A stretch of DNA of 12,838 nucleotides from Roseovarius sp. Its GTDB lineage: Bacteria; Pseudomonadota; Alphaproteobacteria; Rhodobacterales; Rhodobacteraceae. The notes beneath the pieces were generated by a model that saw only the letters and a list, made by a program, of their open reading frames with translations, searched no databases and was not told the DNA's origin. The stretch's first letter is position 1. The number at the start of each line of letters is the position of its first letter. Below, in pieces: positions 1 to 10,718 of the stretch. The position numbers were made by a program, and so were the translations under genes. The stretch covers positions 1-12,838 of the forward strand of contig SLDH01000071.1 of assembly GCA_007125415.1 (NCBI GenBank), given 5' to 3'.

Positions 1-20
1 CTGTGCATTGGTCGGAAAGC

Positions 21-45
21 TGATCAGCGCCCGTGAGGCGCATCA
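21..45 (-). terminator. possible hairpin terminator after clpA
   Basis: A stem of GCGCC (27-31) and GGCGC (37-41) closes a 5-nt loop. It is extended by TGAT (21-24) pairing with ATCA (42-45) across a two-base bulge, and the outer arm includes the complement of the clpA stop codon. On the minus strand only a short CTTTCC follows, so the U-tract is poor. It may be a weak terminator or a 3'-end stabilising hairpin. Confidence 0.3.
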
Positions 46-2382
46 CTCCGCAGTGAGCAACGGCGGCTTCTTCTTGCCCGAAAGACGCGGTTGATCCGGG
101 CCGTTGATCTCAAGGTCGATCTTGCCGTCCTTGACCCCGACCTTCACGACGCCGCCCTTGGCGAGCTTGCCGAAAAGCAGCTCTTCCGCAAGCGGCTTCT
201 TGATATGTTCCTGGATAACGCGGCCAAGCGGGCGCGCGCCCATCTTGTCATCATAGCCCTTGTCGGCCAGCCATGCGGCTGCGGGCTCGGTCAGTTCGAT
301 GGTGACATTACGGTCCATCAACTGCGCCTCGAGCTGCAGCACGAATTTCTCGACAACCTGTAGAATCACCTCCTTGGGCAACGCACCGAAACTGATTACA
401 GCGTCGAGCCGGTTGCGGAATTCAGGTGTGAATGTCCGCTCGATGGCGGCCGTGTCTTCTCCCTCGCGCCGATCACGCCCGAAACCGATGGCCGATTTCG
501 CAAGCTCTGCCGCGCCGGCATTGGACGTCATGATCAGCACCACGTTGCGGAAATTCACCGTCCGGCCGTTATGGTCGGTCAGATTGCCGTGGTCCATCAC
601 CTGCAGGAGAATGTTGAACACATCCGGATGGGCCTTCTCGATCTCGTCGAGCAGCAGAACGCAATGGGGGTGCTGGTCCACACCATCGGTCAGCAAACCG
701 CCCTGATCAAAACCCACATAACCCGGCGGTGCACCGATCAGGCGGGAGACGGCGTGTTTCTCCATGTATTCCGACATGTCGAAACGCAGCAGTTCCACCC
801 CCAGCGTGTCGGCCAGTTGCTTGGCCACCTCTGTCTTGCCGACACCTGTCGGCCCGGCGAAGAGATAATTGCCGATGGGTTTTTCCGGCTCGCGCAGGCC
901 TGCCCGCGACAGCTTGATCGAGCTTGAGAGCGCCTCGATGGCAGCATCCTGCCCGAACACGACACGTTTGAGCGCGCCTTCGAGATCCTTGAGCACCTCG
1001 GCGTCATCCTTGGACACGCTCTTGGGCGGGATACGCGCGATCTTCGCCACCACCTCTTCGATTTCCTTGGGGCCGATGGATTTGCGCCGCTTGGAGGCCG
1101 CGAGCAGATGTTGTGCCGCGCCCGCTTCGTCGATCACATCGATGGCCTTGTCGGGCAACCTGCGGTCATTGATGTAGCGCGCGGCCAGATCAACGGCGGA
1201 TTTGATGGCGTCATTGGTGTATTTTACCGAATGGTGATCTTCAAAATAAGGCTTGAGCCCCTTGAGGATCTTGATTGCATCCTCGACCGTCGGCTCGACG
1301 ACGTCGATTTTCTGGAAACGGCGGCTGAGGGCCCGATCCTTTTCGAAATGCTGACGGAACTCCTTGAAGGTGGTGGAGCCCATGCACCGCAGCTTGCCCC
1401 CCTGCAGGGCGGGCTTGAGCAGGTTCGACGCATCCATGGCACCGCCCGACGTGGCCCCGGCTCCTATTACGGTGTGGATCTCGTCGATGAAAAGCACCGC
1501 GTCGGGATGATCTTCCATCTCGGTGACCACGGCCTTGAGCCGTTCCTCGAAATCGCCGCGATAGCGCGTACCTGCCAGAAGCGCGCCCATGTCAAGCGAG
1601 TAGATGGTCGTCTTGGACAGCACCTCCGGTGTCTGCCCCTCCACGATCTTGTAAGCGAGACCTTCGGCGATGGCGGTTTTGCCGACACCCGGGTCACCCA
1701 CCAGAAGCGGGTTGTTCTTGCGTCGCCGGCAAAGCACCTGAATGCAGCGCTCAACCTCCTTGTCGCGCCCGATCAACGGATCCACATCACCTGCCCGGGC
1801 CTTTGCATTCAGATCGACGCAATATTTTGCCAGCGCCGACTCGCCGGCTTCGACCGCGTCCGGACCGCCCGACTGACTGCGCCCGCCGCTCTCCTCGCTC
1901 TCGGCAGCGCCTGTCACCGGGCGCGATTCACCGTAGGCCGGGTTCTTCGCCACGCCATGGGCGATGAAATTGACCGCGTCATAACGGGTCATGTCCTGTT
2001 CTTGCAGAAAATAGGCGGCATTGGATTCGCGCTCGGCGAAGATGGCCACCAGCACATTCGCGCCGGTCACCTCGGTCCGCCCCGACGACTGCACATGGAT
2101 AGCGGCGCGCTGGATGACCCGTTGAAAGGCAGCGGTGGGGACCGCTTCGGATCCTTCGATATCGGTCACCAGATTGGACAGATCGTCATCGATGAATTCG
2201 ACGAGGGTCGTGCGCAGCTCCTCGGTTTCCACATTGCAGGCCTTCAGGACCCGCGACGCATCGGGTTCATCCACCAGCGCCAGAAGCAGGTGCTCCAGCG
2301 TGGCAAACTCATGCTGGCGCGTATTGGCCAGGGCCAGCGCTGCGTGAATGGCTTGCTCGAGAGTTGTTGAGAATGAAGGCAC
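43..2382 (-). CDS. clpA: ATP-dependent Clp protease ATP-binding subunit ClpA
   Basis: This is the AAA+ unfoldase that recognises substrates, unfolds them and threads them into the ClpP peptidase chamber in the cytoplasm. From the GTG start the protein has 779 residues. It has a double Clp-N domain (about 1-145) and an acidic Gly/Ser/Glu-rich linker (about 150-183). NBD1 has Walker A GDPGVGKT (229-236), pore loop RYRGD near 273 and Walker B VLFIDE (296-301). NBD2 has Walker A GPTGVGKT (510-517), pore GYVG (554-557), Walker B VLLLDE (575-580), a ClpP-docking loop IGFG (632-635) and sensor-2 GARPL (715-719). No coiled-coil middle domain separates the NBDs, which excludes ClpB and ClpC. The frame stays open 30 codons further upstream. 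I chose GTG at 2382 because GAGGGAG lies about 8 nt before it and the product then begins VPSFSTTLEQAIHAAL, the usual family N-terminus. It lies 155 bp downstream of gloB on the same strand. The adaptor gene clpS, often next to clpA, is not 5' of it here. Confidence 0.96.
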   Translation of the reverse strand: MPSFSTTLEQAIHAALALANTRQHEFATLEHLLLALVDEPDASRVLKACNVETEELRTTLVEFIDDDLSNLVTDIEGSEAVPTAAFQRVIQRAAIHVQSSGRTEVTGANVLVAIFAERESNAAYFLQEQDMTRYDAVNFIAHGVAKNPAYGESRPVTGAAESEESGGRSQSGGPDAVEAGESALAKYCVDLNAKARAGDVDPLIGRDKEVERCIQVLCRRRKNNPLLVGDPGVGKTAIAEGLAYKIVEGQTPEVLSKTTIYSLDMGALLAGTRYRGDFEERLKAVVTEMEDHPDAVLFIDEIHTVIGAGATSGGAMDASNLLKPALQGGKLRCMGSTTFKEFRQHFEKDRALSRRFQKIDVVEPTVEDAIKILKGLKPYFEDHHSVKYTNDAIKSAVDLAARYINDRRLPDKAIDVIDEAGAAQHLLAASKRRKSIGPKEIEEVVAKIARIPPKSVSKDDAEVLKDLEGALKRVVFGQDAAIEALSSSIKLSRAGLREPEKPIGNYLFAGPTGVGKTEVAKQLADTLGVELLRFDMSEYMEKHAVSRLIGAPPGYVGFDQGGLLTDGVDQHPHCVLLLDEIEKAHPDVFNILLQVMDHGNLTDHNGRTVNFRNVVLIMTSNAGAAELAKSAIGFGRDRREGEDTAAIERTFTPEFRNRLDAVISFGALPKEVILQVVEKFVLQLEAQLMDRNVTIELTEPAAAWLADKGYDDKMGARPLGRVIQEHIKKPLAEELLFGKLAKGGVVKVGVKDGKIDLEINGPDQPRLSGKKKPPLLTAE

Positions 2383-2537
2383 TTGGGTGCTCCCTCTTGA
2401 TCTGAGCCGAACCGTGCGATCCAGCTTTGGTCTTACTACGTTAAAGTTTGGTCGATATTGACCATCCTTCAAGTTTTTTTTGTCGTATCGCGTTCACAAT
2501 TCGCAGCCAGTGTGGCGGGCAAGCGTTGTCTTCGGCT

Positions 2538-3305
2538 TCAAAATGCATCTTTTCGCGCGCGGATTTGCGCAAAAACCTCTGCATCATCAGCGGCTTCAAG
2601 GCCCAGATGTGCGCGTATGCCCGGATCGGAGGCGCGCAGGAACGGATTGGTCGCAAGTTCATCGGAAAGTCGCGATGGCACCGTCGGCCGCCCATCCTTA
2701 CGCGCCTGCGCCACCGTGTCTGCCCTAGATTTAAGCGCGGGGTTTTCAGGATCAATGGTCAGCGCGAATTTTGCGTTGGCGGCGGTGTATTCGTGGCCCG
2801 AACAGATGATCGTGTCAGATGGCAGAGCCATCAGCTTTTTGAGGCTGGCCCACATCTGTTCGGCACTGCCCTCGAACAGGCGTCCGCAACCCAGCGCCAT
2901 CAGGCTGTCGGCGGTGAAGGCCAACGCGCTTTGCGGGAAGTGAAAGGCGATGTGGCCCACCGTATGGCCGGACACATCGAGCACATGGCCTGTCTCGTCG
3001 CCGATCTGCAGGGTATCGCCTTCGCTTACGGCCAGGTCGAGCGGCGGCAATCGGTGCGCATCCGCCTTTGCCCCCACGACCTGCGCGCCGGTCGCGCCGC
3101 GCAACTCTTCCACGGCACCGACATGATCGTGATGGTGATGGGTCAGGAGTATATGGGTCAGCTTCCAGCCGGTTTTCTCCAGCGCCGCGCGGATGGGGCC
3201 GGCTTCGGGCGCATCGACGAGGGCCGTCTCTCCGCTCGTCTCATCATGGATCAGATAGGCGTAGTTGTCAGAAAGGCATGGGACGGTTACCAATTCGAGT
3301 GTCAT
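2538..3305 (-). CDS. gloB: hydroxyacylglutathione hydrolase (glyoxalase II)
   Basis: Glyoxalase II hydrolyses S-D-lactoylglutathione to D-lactate and glutathione, the second step of methylglyoxal detoxification in the cytoplasm. The 255-residue product has the usual family length. Its metallo-beta-lactamase fold carries the binuclear metal site: THHHHDH at 55-61 (His56, His58, Asp60, His61), His114 in SGHTVGH, Asp133 in TADSL and His171 in GHEYT. The C-terminal glyoxalase II extension, with NPFLR near 220-224, is present. The frame is open far upstream, but ATG at 3305 is preceded by AGGGGA at good spacing and starts MTLELVTVPCLSDNYAYLI, the standard N-terminus. It diverges from the methyltransferase gene across 63 bp and could be read through into clpA, since no clear terminator lies in the 155-bp gap. 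Confidence 0.96.
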   Translation of the reverse strand: MTLELVTVPCLSDNYAYLIHDETSGETALVDAPEAGPIRAALEKTGWKLTHILLTHHHHDHVGAVEELRGATGAQVVGAKADAHRLPPLDLAVSEGDTLQIGDETGHVLDVSGHTVGHIAFHFPQSALAFTADSLMALGCGRLFEGSAEQMWASLKKLMALPSDTIICSGHEYTAANAKFALTIDPENPALKSRADTVAQARKDGRPTVPSRLSDELATNPFLRASDPGIRAHLGLEAADDAEVFAQIRARKDAF

Positions 3306-3368
3306 TCTGCTTCCCCTGTTGTGGCGAGCTGATAGGATGAAGACTGACGCATGGAGCGAGGCGACGCA

Positions 3369-4109
3369 ATGCATCTCGACGTGCTGGACCTGCGAAATTT
3401 TTATTACCGCAGCACATTGGGCCGCGCGGTACAGAAAGCCGTCCGCGAGGAGGTTCTGGGCCTCTGGCCCGAGGCCAAGGGGCAGACCGTAGCCGGCTTC
3501 GGCTTCGCGGTGCCGTTCCTGCGCCCCTATCTGAGCGATGCGCGCCGGGTGATCGCGCTGATGCCGGCACCCCAGGGGGTGATCGGCTGGCCGCAGGGCA
3601 ATCCCAATGTCTCCGTGCTGTGCGAAGAGACACTCTGGCCGCTGGAGACCGGACATGTGGACAAGCTTCTCGTCATTCACGGGCTTGAGACCTCCGAACA
3701 GCCGAGTGCCGTGCTGGAGGAATGCTGGCGGGTACTCGGCCCCGGGGGATCGGCACTGTTCGTGGTGCCCAACCGCGCGGGGCTCTGGTCACGCTCGGAT
3801 CAGACACCGTTCGGTTTTGGCCGCCCCTACACACAGACACAGCTTGAAAATCAGCTGAAAGCGCAGAATTTCATGCCCGAACGCCATGCCAAGACGCTCT
3901 ATCAGCCACCTGCCCCGGGCCGGTTCTGGCGCAAGACCGCCAGTATGTGGGAAAGGCTCGGCGGGCGGTTGAACATGGTGCTTGCGGGTGGTGTGCTTAT
4001 TGTCGAGGCCAGCAAGCGGGTTCAGGCACCGAGCGGCCCCGGCCTGAGAGAGAAGGTGCGAAAACCGCTCGAGGTGCTGCAGCCGGCACCCGAGGCCAAG
4101 CCGGTTTGA
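3369..4109 (+). CDS. class I SAM-dependent methyltransferase
   Basis: The 246-residue product resembles a cytoplasmic class I methyltransferase; its substrate is unknown. Motif I is degenerate ([15 protein letters not shown], about 41-55, in place of the usual DxGxGxG), followed by an acidic-poor second strand. A clearer C-terminal half reads [45 protein letters not shown] (about 98-141), matching the post-motif strand and the LxPGG turn of Methyltransf_11-type enzymes. An in-frame ATG exists at 3351, but the ATG at 3369 has a GGAGCGAGG ribosome-binding site inside the intervening codons and begins [15 protein letters not shown], so I prefer it. The C-terminus (about 215-246) is charged and proline-rich and probably disordered. 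The neighbouring divergent gloB does not identify a substrate. With motif I weakened, it could also be a non-catalytic homologue. Confidence 0.85.
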   Translation: MHLDVLDLRNFYYRSTLGRAVQKAVREEVLGLWPEAKGQTVAGFGFAVPFLRPYLSDARRVIALMPAPQGVIGWPQGNPNVSVLCEETLWPLETGHVDKLLVIHGLETSEQPSAVLEECWRVLGPGGSALFVVPNRAGLWSRSDQTPFGFGRPYTQTQLENQLKAQNFMPERHAKTLYQPPAPGRFWRKTASMWERLGGRLNMVLAGGVLIVEASKRVQAPSGPGLREKVRKPLEVLQPAPEAKPV

Positions 4110-4518
4110 GCGCGGCGCGACTTGCCCCCGGGCTAGCGGATGTTGGGCCAAGTGAGATTTACCTCCGGCCGGGGCGCATACCCGGGCATCGGGAAGAGTT
4201 GAACCGGATCAAACGCGGCTTGTTGTAGAGAGCTTCGCGATCAGGTTGGATCATCCCCGCCTGCTCCGTGCCCTGCACGGAGCAAAACCCGCAGGCCGCC
4301 GCGCATCGCTGGACCGCCCGTCGCACCGGAGGTGCGCCCTTCAGGATCGGCACGCCTCTGGCGTGACGGCCCGACCATCTGGCAATCGCAAGCGCGCCGA
4401 TCAGAGGTCTTGCGTGTGTGGCGCCATAAATCTCGGTCGAACAACCGTTGGATCGCCGCGCCGCGGCCAAGCAATGCGCGGCTTGGTGCAGGCTGCCTCA
4501 GGTTGATCGAGATTGACG
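4110..4518. other. 409-bp convergent intergenic region rich in hairpins
   Basis: No convincing gene lies between the converging methyltransferase and vanZ genes. Several inverted repeats stand out: a perfect 10-bp stem with a 3-nt loop (TGCTCCGTGC 4262-4271 with 4275-4284); a 6-bp stem with a 3-nt loop (CGCACC 4322-4327 with 4331-4336); a 6-bp stem with a 3-nt loop (CACGCC 4351-4356 with 4360-4365); an 11-bp arm pair at 4345-4355 and 4392-4402 with one non-Watson-Crick position; and CCAAGC 4467-4472 with 4481-4486. None is followed by a U-tract, so they are not ordinary terminators. A minus-strand frame of 103 codons (4470 to 4159) is open, but it has no ribosome-binding site that I trust. 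The region could be a dispersed repeat, a structured RNA or a decayed gene. Confidence 0.5.
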
Positions 4519-4525
4519 CTAGCGT
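4516..4525. repeat. 10-bp perfect palindrome at vanZ stop codon
   Basis: ACGCTAGCGT is a perfect palindrome that overlaps the TAG stop of the vanZ-like gene on the minus strand. It has no loop and no U-tract, so it is unlikely to be a terminator. Its role is unknown and it may be chance. Confidence 0.4.
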
Positions 4526-4887
4526 TGCGCGGTCCAAAGGCGGCGGATCTGTCCCGGTATCAGGCCCAGAAGGCACCCCACGCCGTCGGCGACGAAATCC
4601 CCCCATTCCGCCGTACGGCCCACCATGGGCTGGATCAACTCGATCGCCCCGCCAAAGGCGAGGGCGGCGGCTCCAATGCCCAGCGCCCAGTTCGGCCGGA
4701 CCCAGCCCAATGGCAGCACCAGCGCGAGAAAGGCCAGGGCGTGCAGGTGCTTGTCGGTCAGCGGCAAGCCGCTCTCCACAGTGCCGGGCGGCGCCAGGGT
4801 GCCATAGGCGATCAGGATCGTGGTCAGAGCGGTCAGCGCGATGGCGAGGACAAGGCCGCGGTCTGCGCGGGAAGGGTGTGCGGGCAT
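4519..4887 (-). CDS. VanZ-family small membrane protein
   Basis: The 122-residue product appears to be an inner-membrane protein of the VanZ-like family. Hydrophobic segments lie at about 11-32, 47-64, 68-85 and 98-112. The family marks are DKHLHALAFLAL (45-56) and the EL-Q...EWGDFVADGVGCLLG block (about 83-108). VanZ itself gives low-level teicoplanin resistance in enterococci; the molecular role of the short proteobacterial homologues is unknown, and resistance should not be inferred here. The frame continues open about 165 codons upstream. I chose ATG at 4887 because TTGGAG sits about 6 nt before it, a plausible promoter lies just upstream, and the upstream residues look non-coding. It is transcribed away from the divergent ATP synthase operon. 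Confidence 0.82.
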   Translation of the reverse strand: MPAHPSRADRGLVLAIALTALTTILIAYGTLAPPGTVESGLPLTDKHLHALAFLALVLPLGWVRPNWALGIGAAALAFGGAIELIQPMVGRTAEWGDFVADGVGCLLGLIPGQIRRLWTAQR

Positions 4888-4914
4888 TCGTTCTCCAATG
4901 CATCGAGCGACACG

Positions 4915-4943
4915 ATATAGGGGCGGAGAGGGGATGATAGCAA
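4915..4943 (-). promoter_or_regulatory. candidate promoter of the vanZ-like gene
   Basis: On the minus strand TTGCTA (4943-4938) and CTATAT (4920-4915) are separated by exactly 17 nt, a good sigma-70-type match for an alphaproteobacterium. Initiation would fall near 4908, giving a short leader of about 20 nt with the GGAG ribosome-binding site before ATG 4887. Confidence 0.4.
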
Positions 4944-5216
4944 CCGTCGCGACAGGGAAGGCCCGACCTTGGAGGCCTTGCGCGGCTACCGGGGGCGGAA
5001 TCAGGTCGCAAGGAGGTATTTTCCGGCGCGCCGCCCGAATTGATCTGGTGGCGCTAACGATGATCGACGAATGTTCGGCATGACCGCCTGCGGGAATCGC
5101 GAAACCGTGATCAAATTCGTTCTCCGGGCCCAATTTATTTTGCCTCTTTAGGCCGCAACCTCGCCAAGGCTTTGATAACACAGCCGTTTCATATCCACAG
5201 GTTCCATGGTAAGCGC

Positions 5217-5245
5217 CTTGCGAGGTCTGCTGCGCTCTGCTAGAC
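5217..5245 (+). promoter_or_regulatory. weak candidate promoter for atpHAGDC
   Basis: CTTGCG (5217-5222), a 17-nt spacer, then CTAGAC (5240-5245) preceded by TG, resembling an extended -10. Start of transcription would be near 5252, about 100 nt before atpH. The match is modest and other sites in the AT-rich stretch upstream remain possible. Confidence 0.2.
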
Positions 5246-5350
5246 CGCAACCGAATTCCGGCATTTCTTGTCAAGCAAAGCCAACTAACGCCCCCGGACG
5301 CCGCGCAGACATGCGTTGCAAATCGGGAACAGAAAATCGGAAGGGTGGAC

Positions 5351-5911
5351 GTGTCCGAACCAGCTTCGATCTCCTCCGGCATCGCCGCGCGCTATGCCGC
5401 TGCCATCTTCGAGATTGCGAAGGAGAACAAATCTCTCGCCAAACTCGAATCCGACATCACCGATCTGTCAGCCGCCCTCGCCGAGAGCGCCGAGATGCGC
5501 GATTTCATCGCGAGCCCCGTGCTCACCCGCGAGGAGCAGCAAAAGGCCATGGCTGCGCTGGGCGAGAAGATGGGCCTGGACGCGGTGGTGAAGAACGCTC
5601 TGGGTCTGATGGCCCAGAAGCGCCGTCTTTTCGTGCTGCCCCATCTGATTACGCACCTGCGCAAGATGATCGCCGATGACAAGGGTGAGATCAGTGCCGA
5701 AGTTGTCAGTGCCACCGCCTTGACCAAGGCTCAGTCCGAGAAGCTGGCCAAGACGCTCAAGTCGAATGTCGGCAAGGATGTGATCATCAGTGCGACCGTT
5801 GATGAAAGCCTCATCGGCGGTCTTGTCGTCAAGGTGGGCTCGAAGATGATCGACACATCGGTCAGCGCGAAGCTCAATTCCCTTCAGAATGCAATGAAAG
5901 AGGTCGGATAA
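5351..5911 (+). CDS. atpH: F1Fo ATP synthase subunit delta
   Basis: Subunit delta (OSCP-like) caps the F1 head and joins it to the peripheral stalk formed by the b subunits. The 186-residue product has the usual length. An N-terminal helical domain (about 1-105) begins [23 protein letters not shown], the typical alphaproteobacterial start, and the C-terminal domain carries the signature [20 protein letters not shown] (about 152-171). Two in-frame GTG codons compete. GTG 5351 is preceded by GGAAGGG at 5339-5345 with 5 nt spacing, whereas GTG 5345 would overlap that ribosome-binding site, so 5351 is preferred. It is the first gene of the F1 operon. Its TAA is followed directly by the ATG of atpA with no intervening base, which suggests translational coupling. 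Confidence 0.95.
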   Translation: MSEPASISSGIAARYAAAIFEIAKENKSLAKLESDITDLSAALAESAEMRDFIASPVLTREEQQKAMAALGEKMGLDAVVKNALGLMAQKRRLFVLPHLITHLRKMIADDKGEISAEVVSATALTKAQSEKLAKTLKSNVGKDVIISATVDESLIGGLVVKVGSKMIDTSVSAKLNSLQNAMKEVG

Positions 5912-7450
<1,539 letters not shown>

Positions 7451-7479
7451 GGCGAGCAGGCAGACAAGGAGCTTGGGCA

Positions 7480-9806
<2,327 letters not shown>

Positions 9807-9820
9807 ACGCAGTATCCTTC

Positions 9821-9860
9821 GGCCCCATGCGGGGTCGGGGGTCATTTCTGGGAGATGACC
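9821..9860 (+). promoter_or_regulatory. paired hairpins before atpC, RBS in the second loop
   Basis: In the 54-bp atpD-atpC gap two hairpins follow each other. The first pairs GGCCCC (9821-9826) with GGGGTC (9831-9836), one pair being G-U, with an ATGC loop. The second pairs GGTCAT (9840-9845) perfectly with ATGACC (9855-9860). Its 9-nt loop contains TGGGAG, the atpC ribosome-binding site, and the atpC start codon follows directly. This could tune epsilon synthesis relative to beta or stabilise the message. The pairing is seen; the function is inference. Confidence 0.45.
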
Positions 9861-10286
9861 ATGGCTGATACAGTCCAGTTCGATCTGGTAAGCCCCGAGC
9901 GGCTGCTTTCCTCGGTTGCGGCCAGGGAGGTGCAGATCCCGAGCGCGGAGGGTGACATGACGGCGATGCCTGATCACGCGCCGCTGATCACGACCCTGCG
10001 CCCCGGCATCCTCAAGGTGACAAGCGACAAGGGCACCGACGATTATGTGGTGACGGGGGGATTTGCCGAGATCAGCCCGACAGGCATATCGGTGCTGGCC
10101 GAACAGGCGATCCCCTGTGCGGATATCACACAGGATCAATACAACGCGATGGTCAAGGAGGCCAATGATGCCCTCTCGAAGGCACAAGAGGTCTTCGCGA
10201 ACGAGGCAGGGCCCGTGGATGAGGCGGCCAAGCTGGTGTCTGACATGGTGGCAATCGGAGACGAGATCGGCATGAGCGCGCGCTGA
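9861..10286 (+). CDS. atpC: F1Fo ATP synthase subunit epsilon
   Basis: Epsilon belongs to the rotor, binds gamma and the c-ring, and can inhibit ATP hydrolysis through its C-terminal helices. The 141-residue product has the N-terminal beta-sandwich (about 1-84), including [17 protein letters not shown] (35-51) and [11 protein letters not shown] (62-72), then two helices (about 91-138) that are rich in Ala and acidic residues. An ATG at 9855 is in frame. The one at 9861 is chosen because TGGGAG at 9849-9854 is 6 nt upstream and the protein then begins [16 protein letters not shown] as in relatives. It is the last gene of the operon, followed by a strong terminator. Confidence 0.96.
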   Translation: MADTVQFDLVSPERLLSSVAAREVQIPSAEGDMTAMPDHAPLITTLRPGILKVTSDKGTDDYVVTGGFAEISPTGISVLAEQAIPCADITQDQYNAMVKEANDALSKAQEVFANEAGPVDEAAKLVSDMVAIGDEIGMSAR

Positions 10287-10312
10287 CCGTCGTCTGGATC
10301 GGAGAAGATCAG

Positions 10313-10345
10313 AAACGGCGCCGGGATATTTCCGGCGCCGTTTTT
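10313..10345 (+). terminator. intrinsic terminator of the atp operon
   Basis: The stem ACGGCGCCGG (10315-10324) pairs perfectly with 10332-10341. Two further A-U pairs lie at the base, and a G-U and an A-U pair can narrow the 7-nt loop. A run of five T ends at 10345. It lies 27 bp after the atpC stop. The AAA on the other side gives the minus strand a shorter T-run, so it may also serve the convergent small gene ending at 10377. Confidence 0.92.
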
Positions 10346-10376
10346 CGTGGCATTCCCACTGTGGAAAGCGTGCCGG

Positions 10377-10538
10377 TTACGCGGTGCGCGAACCCCAGGC
10401 CGACCAGAGCGACAGGTCGAGAATGCTGCGCGACTTCCTGGGCGCAGCCTTTTCGGTGATCTCGGCATCGGCGTGGCGAGCGGTGTCGATGGCCGCCATG
10501 TAAGCCCCGGGCAATGTGATTGTGTTCAGCAGTGTCAT
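10377..10538 (-). CDS. 53-residue hypothetical protein
   Basis: This small gene has an ATG at 10538 preceded by AAAGGAG at about 7 nt, close to ideal, and ends at TAA 10379-10377. The product starts MTLLNTITLPGAYMAAIDTA and ends LSLWSAWGSRTA. It is mildly amphipathic, with an acidic/basic middle (RHADAEITEKAAPRKSR) and a Trp-containing C-terminus, and has no signal peptide or clear membrane segment. I do not recognise a family. It converges on the atp operon terminator, which may end both transcripts, and diverges from the winged-helix regulator at 10719. The inverted repeat at 10604-10623 would overlap the -35 region of its promoter. The overlapping longer frame on the same strand (10689 to 10309) has no suitable start and looks like a shadow. 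Confidence 0.65.
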   Translation of the reverse strand: MTLLNTITLPGAYMAAIDTARHADAEITEKAAPRKSRSILDLSLWSAWGSRTA

Positions 10539-10589
10539 TGTCTTGCTCCTTTGAAATCATGAACGGTGGTCTTCCGTCTGTCTGGGTCT

Positions 10590-10623
10590 TATGTAGAGCA
10601 GAGCTGTCACCGCCGCGTGACAG
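10590..10623 (-). promoter_or_regulatory. palindromic operator candidate over the small-gene promoter
   Basis: CTGTCAC (10604-10610) and GTGACAG (10617-10623) form a perfect 7+7 inverted repeat with a 6-bp spacer, the form of a site for a dimeric regulator. On the minus strand a plausible -10 element TACATA lies at 10595-10590. The -35 position, about 10613-10618, falls inside the palindrome and is itself a poor match. That suggests control by a protein binding there. Initiation near 10583 would give a leader of about 45 nt to the 53-codon gene. Confidence 0.4.
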
Positions 10624-10626
10624 GGG

Positions 10627-10699
10627 CCGTGAGTTTTCTGCCGATCCGGCTGGCTTGGCCGTGATTTCGCCGTTAATACTGGGGCTCACACCGTGATTT
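10627..10699 (+). repeat. three direct repeats at 32-bp period upstream of the regulator
   Basis: CCGTGAGTTT (10627-10636), CCGTGATTT (10659-10667) and CCGTGATTT (10691-10699) begin exactly 32 bp apart, which is three turns of the DNA helix. They fill the space between the palindrome and the regulator start at 10719. The third copy also forms GTGA-TTT-TCAC. The arrangement fits cooperative binding of a winged-helix protein on one DNA face, possibly autoregulation by the downstream gene. Confidence 0.45.
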
Positions 10700-10718
10700 T
10701 CACTTTTGAGGCACCGTC

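Larger units (their letters stand above)
4888..5350. other. divergent upstream region between vanZ and the atp operon
   Basis: These 463 bases hold no gene that I can support. The minus-strand frame upstream of vanZ is open but its residues look random. The stretch around 5101-5200 is clearly more AT-rich than the flanking genes, as expected of promoter DNA. It should contain the promoter(s) for atpHAGDC on the right and the vanZ promoter on the left. A perfect Shine-Dalgarno-like AAGGAGGT at 5010-5017 has no start codon at a usable distance. Confidence 0.6.

Noticed and set aside
1108..2370. 420-codon plus-strand frame opposite clpA
   Set aside because: It is antisense to a fully convincing ClpA; long antisense frames are expected in GC-rich coding DNA, and its residues show no domain pattern.
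2383..2537. Heat-shock-type promoter for clpA
   Set aside because: A TTGAAG-like -35 is present on the minus strand near the A-run, but no -10 of the right form or spacing follows it, so I do not annotate a promoter.
4262..4284. Strong 10-bp hairpin as a terminator for vanZ or the methyltransferase
   Set aside because: No T-run follows on either strand. It lies more than 150 bp past the methyltransferase stop and more than 230 bp past the vanZ stop.
4159..4470. 103-codon minus-strand gene in the hairpin region
   Set aside because: It lacks a convincing ribosome-binding site and its frame is dominated by residues imposed by the inverted repeats. It is kept only as an alternative under the structured-region finding.
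5010..5017. Perfect AAGGAGGT ribosome-binding site on the plus strand
   Set aside because: No start codon follows at 5-10 nt. The nearest downstream TTG opens only a five-codon frame and is too far away.
4888..5382. Upstream extension of the vanZ frame to 5382
   Set aside because: The extra 165 residues look random, would precede the first membrane segment, and skip a good ribosome-binding site and promoter just before ATG 4887.
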